From Acidimicrobiia bacterium (GTDB lineage: Bacteria > Actinomycetota > Acidimicrobiia > Spongiisociales > ZC4RG35), in contig BPGJ01000006.1 in assembly GCA_026002975.1 (NCBI GenBank), positions 1-64,000 of the forward strand: DNA of 64,000 nucleotides, read 5' to 3'. The notes beneath the pieces are model-generated. The model had not been told where the DNA came from and ran no database searches. It saw only the letters and a list, made by a program, of their open reading frames with translations. Both the position numbers and the translations under genes were made by a program. Shown piece after piece: positions 14,411-24,162 of the stretch (its first letter is position 1; the number at the start of each line of letters is the position of its first letter).

Positions 14411-17337
14411 CGCTGGAACGCCTCCTTCCCCTCGGGCCACAGCGGACACACCAGCCGCACCGAGCATCGCCGACAGTGGCTCCCCATTCGGGGTGTCCAC
14501 TCCTCGTCCAGGATCCCCCTCGCCGCCTCGGTGAGCCGTTCCTCGACTTCGTCGAGACGCCCAGGGTCGAAGGGCCGCCGCCACCTGCCGCGCGCTCTGG
14601 GGATCCACATCTCGGCGACGACCTCGGAGTCGAACTCCCTCGCCACCGCCGCGACGTAGAAGCCGAGCTGCAGCGACGCCTCCACGTCCTCGTACCTGGG
14701 AGCGGTGGAGCTGGTCTTGTAGTCGACCACCCTGACCCTGCCGTCCGGGAGACGGTCGATCCGGTCGACCCGACCGACCCAGCGTATGCCACCCAGCTCG
14801 AAGGCCACGGGGTGTTCGACCGCGATGGTGGTGGATTCGTCTTCGGGCCACCCTTCGTAGAGCCGCTGGAGGAGGTCCACCGCCTTGCGACGCCACACCC
14901 GGTTCATCGTGTCCGACCCGAAGTCGGCTCCCTCCCCCCAGACTCGGTCGAGGGCGGCCAGCGCGGTCGGCAGGTCCGAGTGGGGACGTCCCTCGCTCAG
15001 AGCCCGACGATCCGCCTCCTCCAAGACGGAGTGGACCAGCCTGCCGAAGAGGGCCCAAGGTCCGCTCTCGCCTCCCAATCCGAGGCGTCGCTCCAACACG
15101 TAGCGGCGGGGACACTCGAGATATGCCTCGGCCTGACTGGGGGAGAGGATCGGCGTCCCGTCGAGTACCCCCCGGTCGGGACCAGGCCGGCGGATCCCGG
15201 CGAACCGTCTGGGGTCCCACAGCGGGACGGGAGGGTGGGCCAGCACCTGGGCCGCGGCGAGACGGTGCCCGGCCGGTCGACGGGGATCGGCGAGTAGGCG
15301 GCGCAGGCGGGCCTGGGCCTGTCGGGCGGTGAGCGGAGGTCCCTCGTACCGGGGAGGAGGGGGGACGGAGCCGACGCCGTCCACTCCCGCGGCGGCGAGG
15401 AGGAAACGGCTCGGCCTGTCTTCGCCCTCGTCGATGCCCGAGGCGGTCGCGGTCCACACCACACGACGTCGAGCCCGAGTCATCGCCAGGTAGCCCAGCC
15501 TCGCCTCCTCGGCCAGCCTGATCCCCATGAGTTCCCGGCGGTCCGCGAGGTCGAGGAGGTGCGTGTCCAACACGCCCACCCCCTTTCCAAGGTCCGGGAA
15601 CACACCCTCGGTCGCATCGGCGATGAAGACCACGTCGAATTCGAGACCCTTCGATTGGTGCATCGTCGTGAGGGTGACCCGGTCGTCCCCGGCGTCCCGG
15701 TAAGAGAGCAGGGGGGTGGGTTCGAAGTCCTGGTCCCCGACCATCTCCCAGTAGTCCCGAAGGGTCACACGGGGATCCCGCTCGCGTTGACGTTCCAGGG
15801 TCTGGGAGAACGCGGTCCATGCCGCCCGATGAGACCTGAAGGCCGGGTCGGTGGCGAGCCGCCCCAGTGCGGGGATCGTCTCCCAAAACACCCAGAACCC
15901 GTCGGCCGCGGGCGACTCCGTGGCCCATCCGGGGTCGGCTAGGAGCTCGGCCACCGCCGATCCCTCGGATGAATGCTCTCTCAGCAGGTCCGTCCAGTCA
16001 CGGCCCGCCCGACGCATCCGGAGCAATTGACGCTCCTCGGCGACGGGCAGCCGAAAGAGCTCGCCGAGCAGCAGCCGCCGCATGGCCTGGTCGGCGACCT
16101 CTGGGTCCTCGGCCGTGGCAGCCTCGACCAGGTCGAACAGCATCCTGACCGCCGGATGGTCGACCAGTCGGCGGTGACCGGCGTCGTGAGCCAACCCCCG
16201 ACGCTGGAAAGCCCGTGATAGTTCGTTGAGGAGCCGCCGCTTGGACCGCACCAGAACCCCGATTCGACGCAGAGGCACGCCATCTCCCAGGTGGAGGCGT
16301 TCGATCTCGGCGGCGATCCAGTCGGCCTCGGCGGAGCCCTGGTCGAACAGGTAGGCCTCCACGGTCCCGGAGTGCTCGGCGGGACGAGGCGAAGGAGAAC
16401 CCCCGGGCAGGTGGTGGGTGGCGAGGAGGCGCCGAGCCCCGTCGAGGATCGTCGCCGGAACCCGGAAACTGACGGCCAGCTGCCACCAGCGGGTGTCGGG
16501 ACCGAAGATCTGGGGAAACTCGGCGACGTTCTCGACCCGGGCACCTCTGAACGAGTAGGTCGATTGGGCTGGTTCTCCGGCCGCGGTCAGGTTGTGGCTG
16601 GGTCTGGTGGCCTGGTGGATGAGCGCCACCTGGGCGGGCGACAGGTCCTGGTACTCGTCGACCAGCACGAATGGGTGATCCTGGCTCACGCTGCGACGCA
16701 CGGTCTCGTCCGAGAGGAGGTCGAGGGCGTCGAGCAGGAGGGTCGAGTAGTCGATCTTTCCGAGCTCGCCGAGGGCCGCCCGGTACCGCTCCAGGAAGCC
16801 GGGGAGCGCGCCCCACAGGGGGTGTCGCCGGGCACGCTCGGCCAGTCGGGTCGAGTCGATCCGGCGTTCGGCGCAGCGGAGTAGGAAGTCGGTGACGTCC
16901 CGGGCGAAGGTGGGGGAGCCCAGCAGGGGGCGGAGCGCAGGCGGCCAAGTTCGGGGATCCTCTTCGTGCAGGAGACGGGACACCAGGGCGAGCTGCTCGG
17001 GCCCGGTCAGCAATGCCGGAGGCCCGCCCGGTCGGTGCGCCTCCAGGAGACGGTATGCGAAGGAGTGAACCGTCGACGCCGCCACCGAGGTGAGGGAACG
17101 ACCCAGCCGGTCCAGGATGCGCCGCCTCAGCGCATCCGCGGCCCGCCTCGAGAAGGCCAACACCAGCACCTCGTCGGCCCGGTCGACGACGTGCTCGATC
17201 AGGTGGGTTGCCCGCCGGACGAGGAATTCGGTCTTGCCCGATCCGGGCCCCCCGGTGACGATCTGCGGTCCCTCCACCTCCACGATCGCGCGATCCCAGT
17301 CGGGAGGTTCCACCACGGCGACGATCGGGCGGTTCAC
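14407..17337 (-). CDS. adnA: AdnA-like ATP-dependent helicase-nuclease subunit
   Basis: A 976-residue partner of the next gene with the same layout. Helicase: GGPGSGKT (29-36), VLAFSRRAADALRRR, FVLVDEYQDLSPAQ, GEPAQSTYSFRGA, TTMHQSKGLEFDVVF, LAMTRARRRVVW. Nuclease: VRVVDYKTSS, with YLECPRRYVLE and CRRCSVRLVC supplying an Fe-S cysteine set. In mycobacteria the two subunits form a heterodimer with a motor and a nuclease in each. Here the Walker A of this subunit is complete, so its motor is not obviously lost. The gene lies first and overlaps adnB by four bases. The start is GTG at 17337. Confidence 0.85.
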   Translation of the reverse strand: MNRPIVAVVEPPDWDRAIVEVEGPQIVTGGPGSGKTEFLVRRATHLIEHVVDRADEVLVLAFSRRAADALRRRILDRLGRSLTSVAASTVHSFAYRLLEAHRPGGPPALLTGPEQLALVSRLLHEEDPRTWPPALRPLLGSPTFARDVTDFLLRCAERRIDSTRLAERARRHPLWGALPGFLERYRAALGELGKIDYSTLLLDALDLLSDETVRRSVSQDHPFVLVDEYQDLSPAQVALIHQATRPSHNLTAAGEPAQSTYSFRGARVENVAEFPQIFGPDTRWWQLAVSFRVPATILDGARRLLATHHLPGGSPSPRPAEHSGTVEAYLFDQGSAEADWIAAEIERLHLGDGVPLRRIGVLVRSKRRLLNELSRAFQRRGLAHDAGHRRLVDHPAVRMLFDLVEAATAEDPEVADQAMRRLLLGELFRLPVAEERQLLRMRRAGRDWTDLLREHSSEGSAVAELLADPGWATESPAADGFWVFWETIPALGRLATDPAFRSHRAAWTAFSQTLERQRERDPRVTLRDYWEMVGDQDFEPTPLLSYRDAGDDRVTLTTMHQSKGLEFDVVFIADATEGVFPDLGKGVGVLDTHLLDLADRRELMGIRLAEEARLGYLAMTRARRRVVWTATASGIDEGEDRPSRFLLAAAGVDGVGSVPPPPRYEGPPLTARQAQARLRRLLADPRRPAGHRLAAAQVLAHPPVPLWDPRRFAGIRRPGPDRGVLDGTPILSPSQAEAYLECPRRYVLERRLGLGGESGPWALFGRLVHSVLEEADRRALSEGRPHSDLPTALAALDRVWGEGADFGSDTMNRVWRRKAVDLLQRLYEGWPEDESTTIAVEHPVAFELGGIRWVGRVDRIDRLPDGRVRVVDYKTSSTAPRYEDVEASLQLGFYVAAVAREFDSEVVAEMWIPRARGRWRRPFDPGRLDEVEERLTEAARGILDEEWTPRMGSHCRRCSVRLVCPLWPEGKEAFQR

Positions 17338-17403
17338 CTCGGGGTACGGAGCGCAGGCCGACGGTCCATCGAGGACGACCCTAACGGCAGGGTGTGACGT
17401 GAC

Positions 17404-17568
17404 TCAGGCGAGGACCGCCCCGCATCCCCGGCAAGTAAGAGGTCTGGTTCCCTCCAGATCGAGGATCAGATCGTCGGGCTCGGCGGTGACCCCGCAGCCG
17501 GGACACGCGACCGGGGGCTGGTCGTCTTCGTGCGGCTCGAGGAACACCACCGCGGCCGTACCACTCAT
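17404..17568 (-). CDS. Small zinc-ribbon protein
   Basis: A 54-residue protein starting MSGTAAVVFLEPHEDDQ, with two CxxC knuckles (ACPGCGV and TCRGCGAVLA) about 25 residues apart, as expected for one zinc ribbon. The ATG at 17568 overlaps the stop of the upstream RecB-like nuclease (ATGA), so the two are translationally coupled. It lies between that nuclease and adnA on the same strand, suggesting a role linked to DNA repair, but no function is recognised. Confidence 0.65.
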   Translation of the reverse strand: MSGTAAVVFLEPHEDDQPPVACPGCGVTAEPDDLILDLEGTRPLTCRGCGAVLA

Positions 17569-18428
17569 ACCGCCACCCGAGAAGGTTCGGCGAAGGCCGG
17601 GCACCTGTCCCGAAACGAGCACCAGTCACAAAGACGGGAGGGACGAGGGGGGAACCGGTCGTCGGCGATCGCCCGTTCGATGGCCTCCCAAAGAGCCCTC
17701 AGTTGGCGATCCATTGCATCGAGCTGGGGGTCGTCGATGGGCATCCGGTAGAGGGTGGGGCCGTCCAGGTACAGGAGCCGGACCTCCGCAGGAGTCTCGG
17801 AGAATCGGCGTCTAACCAGCAGGGCGTAGATCTTCAAGGCGAAGAAGGCAGGCAGCGCGTAGCGCTCCGGAGGTGCGCTCCCGGTCTTGTAGTCGGTGAT
17901 CACCAACCGGCCGTCGGGGAGCCGATCGATCCGGTCGAGTATCCCGCGGACCACTATTCCACCCAGGTCCTCGACCAGGTCGAGCTCGGTGCCGACCGGA
18001 TCGATCCGGCGCGGATCCTCCATGACGAAGTAGTTGTGGAGGAGGGCCAAACTCTCGACACCCCATCGGCGCTCCTCGTCGAGTGTCTCGAAGAGGTCGG
18101 CGTAGTCGTCCTGGCCTCGGAGCTCGGTCCAGGCCTCCCGGAACAGATCCGCCAGCCGGTCCACGGTTCTCTCTCCTCGGGGGAGGGAGTAGAGGCGTTG
18201 CAGAGCGAGATGCGCGGTGGTGCCCCGGGCCTGGTAGACGGTGACGGGTTCCTCCAACCGGTCGATAGCCCGGAACTTGAAGAGTTGGGGACACGACTTG
18301 AAGTCACTCGCCCGGCTGGGGGAGAGGGAGGTGAGAACCGGGCGATCGCCGGCACCTCCGTCCCCGGAGCGGGCATCACCGGTGTAGGTGGCGACCGGCT
18401 GGTCGGTCGGTGGGTGGGGCTGTGCCAT
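17565..18428 (-). CDS. RecB-family PD-(D/E)XK nuclease with Fe-S cysteines
   Basis: A 287-residue stand-alone nuclease: SLSPSRASDFKSCPQLFKFR, then LVITDYKTGSAPP (catalytic D-x-K) and a C-terminal CDWCSFRDRC. The four cysteines match the Fe-S staple of RecB/Cas4-like enzymes. Actinobacteria commonly carry such a lone RecB-like protein of unproven role. The ATG at 18428 is chosen because TATATT lies six bases upstream; an in-frame extension of ~210 codons upstream has no conservation. It heads a same-strand run of nuclease, zinc ribbon, adnA and adnB, all apparently DNA-end processing genes. No CRISPR array is nearby, so Cas4 is not supported. Confidence 0.8.
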   Translation of the reverse strand: MAQPHPPTDQPVATYTGDARSGDGGAGDRPVLTSLSPSRASDFKSCPQLFKFRAIDRLEEPVTVYQARGTTAHLALQRLYSLPRGERTVDRLADLFREAWTELRGQDDYADLFETLDEERRWGVESLALLHNYFVMEDPRRIDPVGTELDLVEDLGGIVVRGILDRIDRLPDGRLVITDYKTGSAPPERYALPAFFALKIYALLVRRRFSETPAEVRLLYLDGPTLYRMPIDDPQLDAMDRQLRALWEAIERAIADDRFPPRPSRLCDWCSFRDRCPAFAEPSRVAV

Positions 18429-18434
18429 GAGGCA

Positions 18435-18440
18435 AATATA
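18435..18440 (-). promoter_or_regulatory. -10 element of the RecB-like nuclease gene
   Basis: TATATT on the minus strand, six bases before the ATG at 18428. It is the most AT-rich spot in the region and supports a leaderless start. Confidence 0.5.
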
Positions 18441-18474
18441 GGACATGGGAATGACACGGATGTGGTTTGCGGTA

Positions 18475-18508
18475 TTCGCGAAAACCCGGTGAGGTGCGCG
18501 AAAACTGG
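18475..18508 (+). repeat. Two CGCGAAAAC boxes
   Basis: TTCGCGAAAACCCGG at 18475-18489 and GCGCGAAAACTGG at 18496-18508, about two helical turns apart. Three related boxes occur at 18827-18877. Confidence 0.6.
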
Positions 18509-18678
18509 ATGGCGCTACGGCTTGACCGGGGGAGTCGAACGGGTCTAGGTTGCTGCCTACCGGATGGGGGTGACCCCAACCGGTACCGGAGAGGCCGAGA
18601 GGTCTCTTCGGGAGCCCTCCGGAAGACCGACCCTCCGGCCCCCCGGGGCCAGAGAGTCCGGAGTTCCGGGAGGCAGGA

Positions 18679-18722
18679 AACCCCGAGAGGGTTTGAGCTC
18701 CGGCCCAGGCTCTCTCGGGGTT
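18679..18722 (+). repeat. 11-base inverted repeat
   Basis: AACCCCGAGAG (18679-18689) and CTCTCGGGGTT (18712-18722) are perfect inverse complements with a 22-base loop. There is no T-tract after the right arm. The right arm is part of a repeat found again at 19177. Confidence 0.65.
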
Positions 18723-18723
18723 C
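18710..18723 (+). repeat. 14-base direct repeat, copy 1
   Basis: CTCTCTCGGGGTTC, identical to 19177-19190. The flanking bases are also similar (ccagg/ccaaga before; tccgcg/ctcgcg after), suggesting a degenerate repeat of about 25 bases. Confidence 0.6.
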
Positions 18724-18826
18724 TCCGCGTCCGGGGTTCGCCGCGTCTGGGTTCTCCGGGTTGGGTCGGTCCCGGACGCCAGCCCCCACCGGGACGGGGA
18801 GACCCCATCCGGATCGGCCGGTCGAT

Positions 18827-18858
18827 TTCGCGAAATCTCGACTTCGCGAAATCTCGAC
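18827..18858 (+). repeat. Perfect tandem 16-base repeat containing a TTCGCGAA palindrome
   Basis: TTCGCGAAATCTCGAC occurs twice head-to-tail (18827-18842, 18843-18858). The first copy lies in a 14-base perfect palindrome, GATTTCGCGAAATC (18824-18837). A fifth related box, CCGCGAAAACCGG, is at 18865-18877. The arrangement resembles a binding-site cluster for a dimeric DNA-binding protein. Confidence 0.65.
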
Positions 18859-19116
18859 GATCGTCCGCGAAAACCGGCTAGACACCGGGGGCGTCTCCTT
18901 CTCCTGATCTCGGTTAGCTTCCAACTACGAACCCGGACGGGTGACCGTTCGGGCTCGCGGGCACCCAGCCACCCGGCTCGGGCAGGGGACGGCATCAGCC
19001 TCCCGCCCGCAGACAGCGTCTGAGCCCGGCGCTGGTCGTCGGGAGAGACGCCGCGGGGGACCGGCAACGGTCGACCCGATCGTGCGCCGCCGACGAGGCG
19101 GCGACACGTCCTCCCG

Positions 19117-19135
19117 CCGAAGGCTCAGCCTTCGG
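19117..19135 (+). repeat. Short perfect hairpin
   Basis: CCGAAGGCT-C-AGCCTTCGG folds into a very tight stem. Another small stem, GCCGCC/GGCGGC, lies just upstream at about 19086-19102. Together they structure the leader of the fadD-like gene. Confidence 0.5.
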
Positions 19136-19176
19136 AGGGTCCGAGGGCCCCGAGGGGGTGGAGGCGAAAGCCAAGA

Positions 19177-19190
19177 CTCTCTCGGGGTTC
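19177..19190 (+). repeat. 14-base direct repeat, copy 2
   Basis: CTCTCTCGGGGTTC, identical to 18710-18723, about 40 bases before the start codon of the fadD-like gene. Confidence 0.6.
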
Positions 19191-19228
19191 CTCGCGGTAG
19201 GCTCGGATGGGCGACCCAAGGAGTACGG

Positions 19229-20854
<1,626 letters not shown>

Positions 20855-20864
20855 GGAGGCCGAG

Positions 20865-21146
20865 GTGTTCGAAGCGGTCGAGAACATCGATCCCAAGGAA
20901 CCGCCGGGCAGCCCTCTCCAGACTCGCATCATCGGGACCTTCGAGGTGGAGGCGGAAGCGATCGAGGCTGCCCGGGCCGCCCGGGAGGAGTTCCTCCTCA
21001 CCGGCCGGGACGACTACGCATGGTGGATCGTGCGGGAGGAGGGAGCCCAACTGGCACGTTGGATCGCCGACTCGGTCTCCGGCCAGGAATACGTGCTGGA
21101 TCTTCGCTCAGGCCAACTCGTCGAGGTCCCCGGTCTGGACGAGTGA
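20865..21146 (+). CDS. Conserved-looking hypothetical protein
   Basis: A 93-residue acidic soluble protein (MFEAVENIDPKEPPGSPLQ ... YVLDLRSGQLVEVPGLDE). I do not recognise a family. It has no signal peptide or membrane helix. The GTG at 20865 has GAGGAGG five bases upstream, overlapping the fadD-like stop, so it is probably co-transcribed and coupled with that gene. Confidence 0.6.
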   Translation: MFEAVENIDPKEPPGSPLQTRIIGTFEVEAEAIEAARAAREEFLLTGRDDYAWWIVREEGAQLARWIADSVSGQEYVLDLRSGQLVEVPGLDE

Positions 21147-21170
21147 AGCGCGGGCTAGCCTGCTGACCCC

Positions 21171-21557
21171 GTGAACTTCTCCGGCAGCCCGGTAGGCGAC
21201 TTCCACTCGGTCTGGGGCTGGGTCGTCGTGGTGATCCTCGGTGTCGGGGGGGTCTGGGGTCTGGTGCTGGCATCGATCCGGCGTGAGCCTCCCCGCTACT
21301 TCTGGTGGATGGTCGCCGCGGGGATGGGGGCGGCCACGGTCCAGGTTGCGCTGGGTGTGTGGGCCTTCGCGGTGGACGGTATCCAGCCGGGGAACCAACA
21401 CGTGTTCTATGGGATCGTCATCGCGTTCACCATGGCGTTCGCCTACATGTACCGGTCCCAGCTGGGTCGCCGGCCGGCGTTGGCGTACGGCCTGCTGATG
21501 CTGTTCATGATGGGACTGGCCATCCGGGGGATCATGACCTTCGGCCACAGCTTCTGA
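21171..21557 (+). CDS. Small integral membrane protein of unknown function
   Basis: A 128-residue protein with four predicted membrane helices: WGWVVVVILGVGGVWGLVLA, YFWWMVAAGMGAATVQVALG, HVFYGIVIAFTMAFAYMY and ALAYGLLMLFMMGLAI. No functional motif is seen. The start is GTG at 21171, nine bases after a TAGCCT hexamer. It lies 20 bases before fabI, so it may be co-transcribed with fatty-acid synthesis, but no function can be inferred. Confidence 0.65.
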   Translation: MNFSGSPVGDFHSVWGWVVVVILGVGGVWGLVLASIRREPPRYFWWMVAAGMGAATVQVALGVWAFAVDGIQPGNQHVFYGIVIAFTMAFAYMYRSQLGRRPALAYGLLMLFMMGLAIRGIMTFGHSF

Positions 21558-21577
21558 TAGTTCTGATAGGAGGGACC

Positions 21578-22381
21578 ATGCTTCTCGCGGGAAAGAGACT
21601 GCTGATCACCGGGGTCCTCACCGACGACTCCATCGCCTGGCACACCGCCCGGATCGCTCAACAGGAGGGTGCGGAGATCGTATGCACCGGCTTCGGCCGG
21701 GGGATGCGTCTCACCGAACGGTCGGTGCAGAGACTGCCCAAACCCTGTGAGACCTACGAACTGGACATCAACGATCCCACCCACGTCGACAGGGTCAGGG
21801 CTGCCCTCGAGGAGAAGTGGGGGGCGGTGGATGGGGCGGTCCACGCCATCGCCTTCGCTCCGGCCGATGCGTTGGGAGGCAACTTCCTCGACACGCCCGC
21901 CGAGAGCGCGAAGACCGCCTTCCTGACTTCGGCCTTCTCGTACAAGACGCTGGCCGTCGGTCTCCTGCCGTTGATGCAGAAGGCAGGGGGTGGGGCGTTG
22001 GTCACCCTCGACTTCGACAACCGGCAGGCCTGGCCGGCCTACGACTGGATGGGAGTGGCCAAGGCCGCCCTGGAAGCCGTCACCCGTTACCTGGCTCGGG
22101 ACCTCGGGCGTTACAACATCAGAGTGAACGCGGTGTCGGCGGGCCCTCTCGCCACCGTGGCAGCTCGCTCCATCCCGGGATTCGCACGTTTCCACGACGT
22201 GTGGACGTCCCGGGCTCCCCTCGGGTGGGACGACACCGACCCCGAACCGGTCGCCCGGATGGTGTGTCTGCTCCTGTCGGACTGGACACCCATGACCACC
22301 GGGGAGATAGTTCACGTGGACGGCGGGTTCCATGCGGTCGCGGTCGGACCCGACGAAGGGCTCAGGCCCTCGGCAACCTGA
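21578..22381 (+). CDS. fabI: Enoyl-[acyl-carrier-protein] reductase (FabI/InhA type)
   Basis: A 267-residue short-chain dehydrogenase. It reduces enoyl-ACP with NAD(P)H in the last step of the fatty-acid elongation cycle. The N-terminal KRLLITGVLTDDSIAWHTA is the FabI-specific nucleotide-binding start, and the catalytic YDWMGVAKAALE has the Tyr-x6-Lys arrangement seen in InhA. The C-terminus has MTTGEIVHVDGGFHA. The start has TAGGAGGGACC just upstream. The gene ends 20 bases inside the convergent histidine kinase gene. Confidence 0.94.
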   Translation: MLLAGKRLLITGVLTDDSIAWHTARIAQQEGAEIVCTGFGRGMRLTERSVQRLPKPCETYELDINDPTHVDRVRAALEEKWGAVDGAVHAIAFAPADALGGNFLDTPAESAKTAFLTSAFSYKTLAVGLLPLMQKAGGGALVTLDFDNRQAWPAYDWMGVAKAALEAVTRYLARDLGRYNIRVNAVSAGPLATVAARSIPGFARFHDVWTSRAPLGWDDTDPEPVARMVCLLLSDWTPMTTGEIVHVDGGFHAVAVGPDEGLRPSAT

Positions 22382-24101
22382 CGGTGAAGGTCGCTCCACC
22401 CCCCGGTGTCTCACCGGCCTCCACTTCGCCTCCCATCGCCTCGACGAGCCCCTTGACGATGGAGAGCCCCAGGCCCGAGCCTCCCCGCCTGCGTGTGTCG
22501 GACGGTTCCAGCTGGGTGAAACGCTCGAAGATCCGATCCCGCTCGGACTCCGGTATCCCGGGCCCATGGTCGATCACGTCGACCTCCACTCTGCGCCGCA
22601 CCGGTCGGGCGACGACCTCGACCGGGGACCCGGGTGCGTACTTGGCGGCGTTCTCGAGGAGGTTGATGAACACCCTCCCCAGATGATCGGGATCCGCCAC
22701 CACCTGGAGGTCGGCTGGTTCCACCGAGACGGATACCCGCTCTAGGCCCACCGTCTCCACGGTCTCCTCCAGGAAGGGAGCGAGCTTCACCGTTTCGGGG
22801 GCGACCGGCACCGACTGCCGGTCGATGCGGGACACGATGAGAAGGTCGTCGATGAGGCGACGCAACCGAGCGGCCTGCCGACGCGACGAGTCGACCAGGT
22901 CGGCTGCGGTACCGTCGGGCAGGTCGGGCCGGGCCAGCGTGTCGAGGGCACCGATTATCGAGGTGAGCGGGGTTCTGAGTTCGTGTGACACCACCGACAC
23001 GAAGTCGGTCTTCATCTGGGCTACTTCCTGCATCCTGCGGCTCATCTCGGACAGCGACTCGTACCGCTGGAGTTGGGAGACCACCAGCGCGGCCGGCGCG
23101 GCCAGAGACTCCAGCTCGTCGAGCTGTTCCTCCCGGAAGGAACCGAAGGCGGGGTCGCCCACCAGGATCACCCCAACGGCGATCCCCTCCACCCGGAGGG
23201 GTGCGAGCATCGCCTCGTCCACGCCCAGGTCGCCCACCACCCCGAACGCCTCCGGGCGTTTGGACACCTCGTCGACCCGGTGCGGCCTACCCGACCGGTA
23301 GACCTGGACGACCAGGCCCCCTTCCCTGATTGGAGCCTCCAACTCGTCTGTTTCCAGGATGTGGCCGTTCACCCAGATCGGATTCCGGAGTGCCAGGGCA
23401 TGCCTCTCCTCCCGGTAGATGAAGACCGCTCCGACCTGAGCCCCCAGGTAGCGGCAGATCGTTCCGACCAGCTGGGGGAGACCGTCCCGCAACGAGTCCA
23501 CCCCGGCCAGGGTGGTGGAGACGGCGTAGAGGCGTTCGAACGCCTGTCGCCGGTCCTCCAGCTCCTGCATCTGGAGGGCTTGGCGACGGCTCGCCCTCTC
23601 CACTTCGGCCCCCATCACGGCGGTGGCGGTCGCCACGACCGCCAAGGTCAACACCGGCACGACGAGATCCTCCAGAGTGTCCATCCCGCTCGAGGTGATC
23701 GCGGCCAGAGCCAGGAGGAATCCCGCCAGGGTCGACACGAAGGCGTGACGGATGGCGGGCAACACGATCCCGGTCAACGCCGCCACCCCGGTGAACAGGG
23801 GCGCAGCAGTGGGGAACATGCCCCCCACCGTGGCGATCGAAGCCAGACCCACGGTGAGGGCCACCGAGAAGGCCCAGGCCAGATAACCGCCGGAAGGAGA
23901 GGTCAGGGCGTGCTGCCAGTCGACTACCGACGCCGTTGCCAGCACCACCGCCAGGGCCCCTAGGGTGGCGAGGAGCCTGGAATCGACGAACGCCCCGACC
24001 CTGACCGATTGGGCGGTCAGGACGAGCAGGATCACCCAGGCGAGGACCACGCTGCGGCGCATGGCAGCCGCCCGAAAGCTGACGGTGGCGGGGTCGGTCA
24101 T
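22362..24101 (-). CDS. Membrane sensor histidine kinase with GAF domain
   Basis: A 579-residue protein. The N-terminal ~170 residues hold about six membrane helices, then a short coiled coil (RRQALQMQELEDRRQAFER), a GAF domain (~residues 195-335), a HisKA domain with SHELRTPLTSI, and a HATPase domain with NLLENAAKYA (N box), DHGPGIP (G1), RIFERFTQ (F) and GSGLGLSIVKG (G2). No response regulator gene is adjacent, so it is an orphan kinase and its signal is unknown. The start ATG at 24101 lies six bases after a TACCGT -10. A longer frame upstream antisense to the alpha/beta hydrolase gene was rejected. Confidence 0.9.
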   Translation of the reverse strand: MTDPATVSFRAAAMRRSVVLAWVILLVLTAQSVRVGAFVDSRLLATLGALAVVLATASVVDWQHALTSPSGGYLAWAFSVALTVGLASIATVGGMFPTAAPLFTGVAALTGIVLPAIRHAFVSTLAGFLLALAAITSSGMDTLEDLVVPVLTLAVVATATAVMGAEVERASRRQALQMQELEDRRQAFERLYAVSTTLAGVDSLRDGLPQLVGTICRYLGAQVGAVFIYREERHALALRNPIWVNGHILETDELEAPIREGGLVVQVYRSGRPHRVDEVSKRPEAFGVVGDLGVDEAMLAPLRVEGIAVGVILVGDPAFGSFREEQLDELESLAAPAALVVSQLQRYESLSEMSRRMQEVAQMKTDFVSVVSHELRTPLTSIIGALDTLARPDLPDGTAADLVDSSRRQAARLRRLIDDLLIVSRIDRQSVPVAPETVKLAPFLEETVETVGLERVSVSVEPADLQVVADPDHLGRVFINLLENAAKYAPGSPVEVVARPVRRRVEVDVIDHGPGIPESERDRIFERFTQLEPSDTRRRGGSGLGLSIVKGLVEAMGGEVEAGETPGGGATFTVRLPRA

Positions 24102-24107
24102 CGGTTC

Positions 24108-24113
24108 ACGGTA
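24108..24113 (-). promoter_or_regulatory. -10 element of the sensor kinase gene
   Basis: TACCGT on the minus strand, six bases before the kinase ATG, consistent with a leaderless transcript. Confidence 0.4.
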
Positions 24114-24162
24114 TTCTCGGCGTCCCCGACCACCCGATTGAGGTATCCGTCTTGGAGCCGGA

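Larger units (their letters stand above)
18429..19228. other. 800-base non-coding region with repeats and hairpins
   Basis: No frame here shows a plausible protein, and the flanking genes diverge. It holds the TATATT promoter of the nuclease gene, five CGCGAAA boxes, one perfect tandem 16-base repeat, an 11-base inverted repeat, a 14-base repeat present twice and several hairpins; the fadD-like gene's ribosome binding site is at its right end. It does not match RNase P RNA, tmRNA or any riboswitch I recognise. Confidence 0.7.

Noticed and set aside
14411-15928. N-terminal extension of adnB
   Set aside because: It runs within adnA in another frame with no conserved motif; the GTGA overlap at 14407-14410 gives a natural start.
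17565-18428. Cas4
   Set aside because: The fold and cysteines are similar, but there is no CRISPR array or cas gene in the window, and the neighbours are repair genes.
18429-19228. RNase P RNA, tmRNA or a large riboswitch
   Set aside because: None of the conserved core sequences I know for these RNAs could be found.
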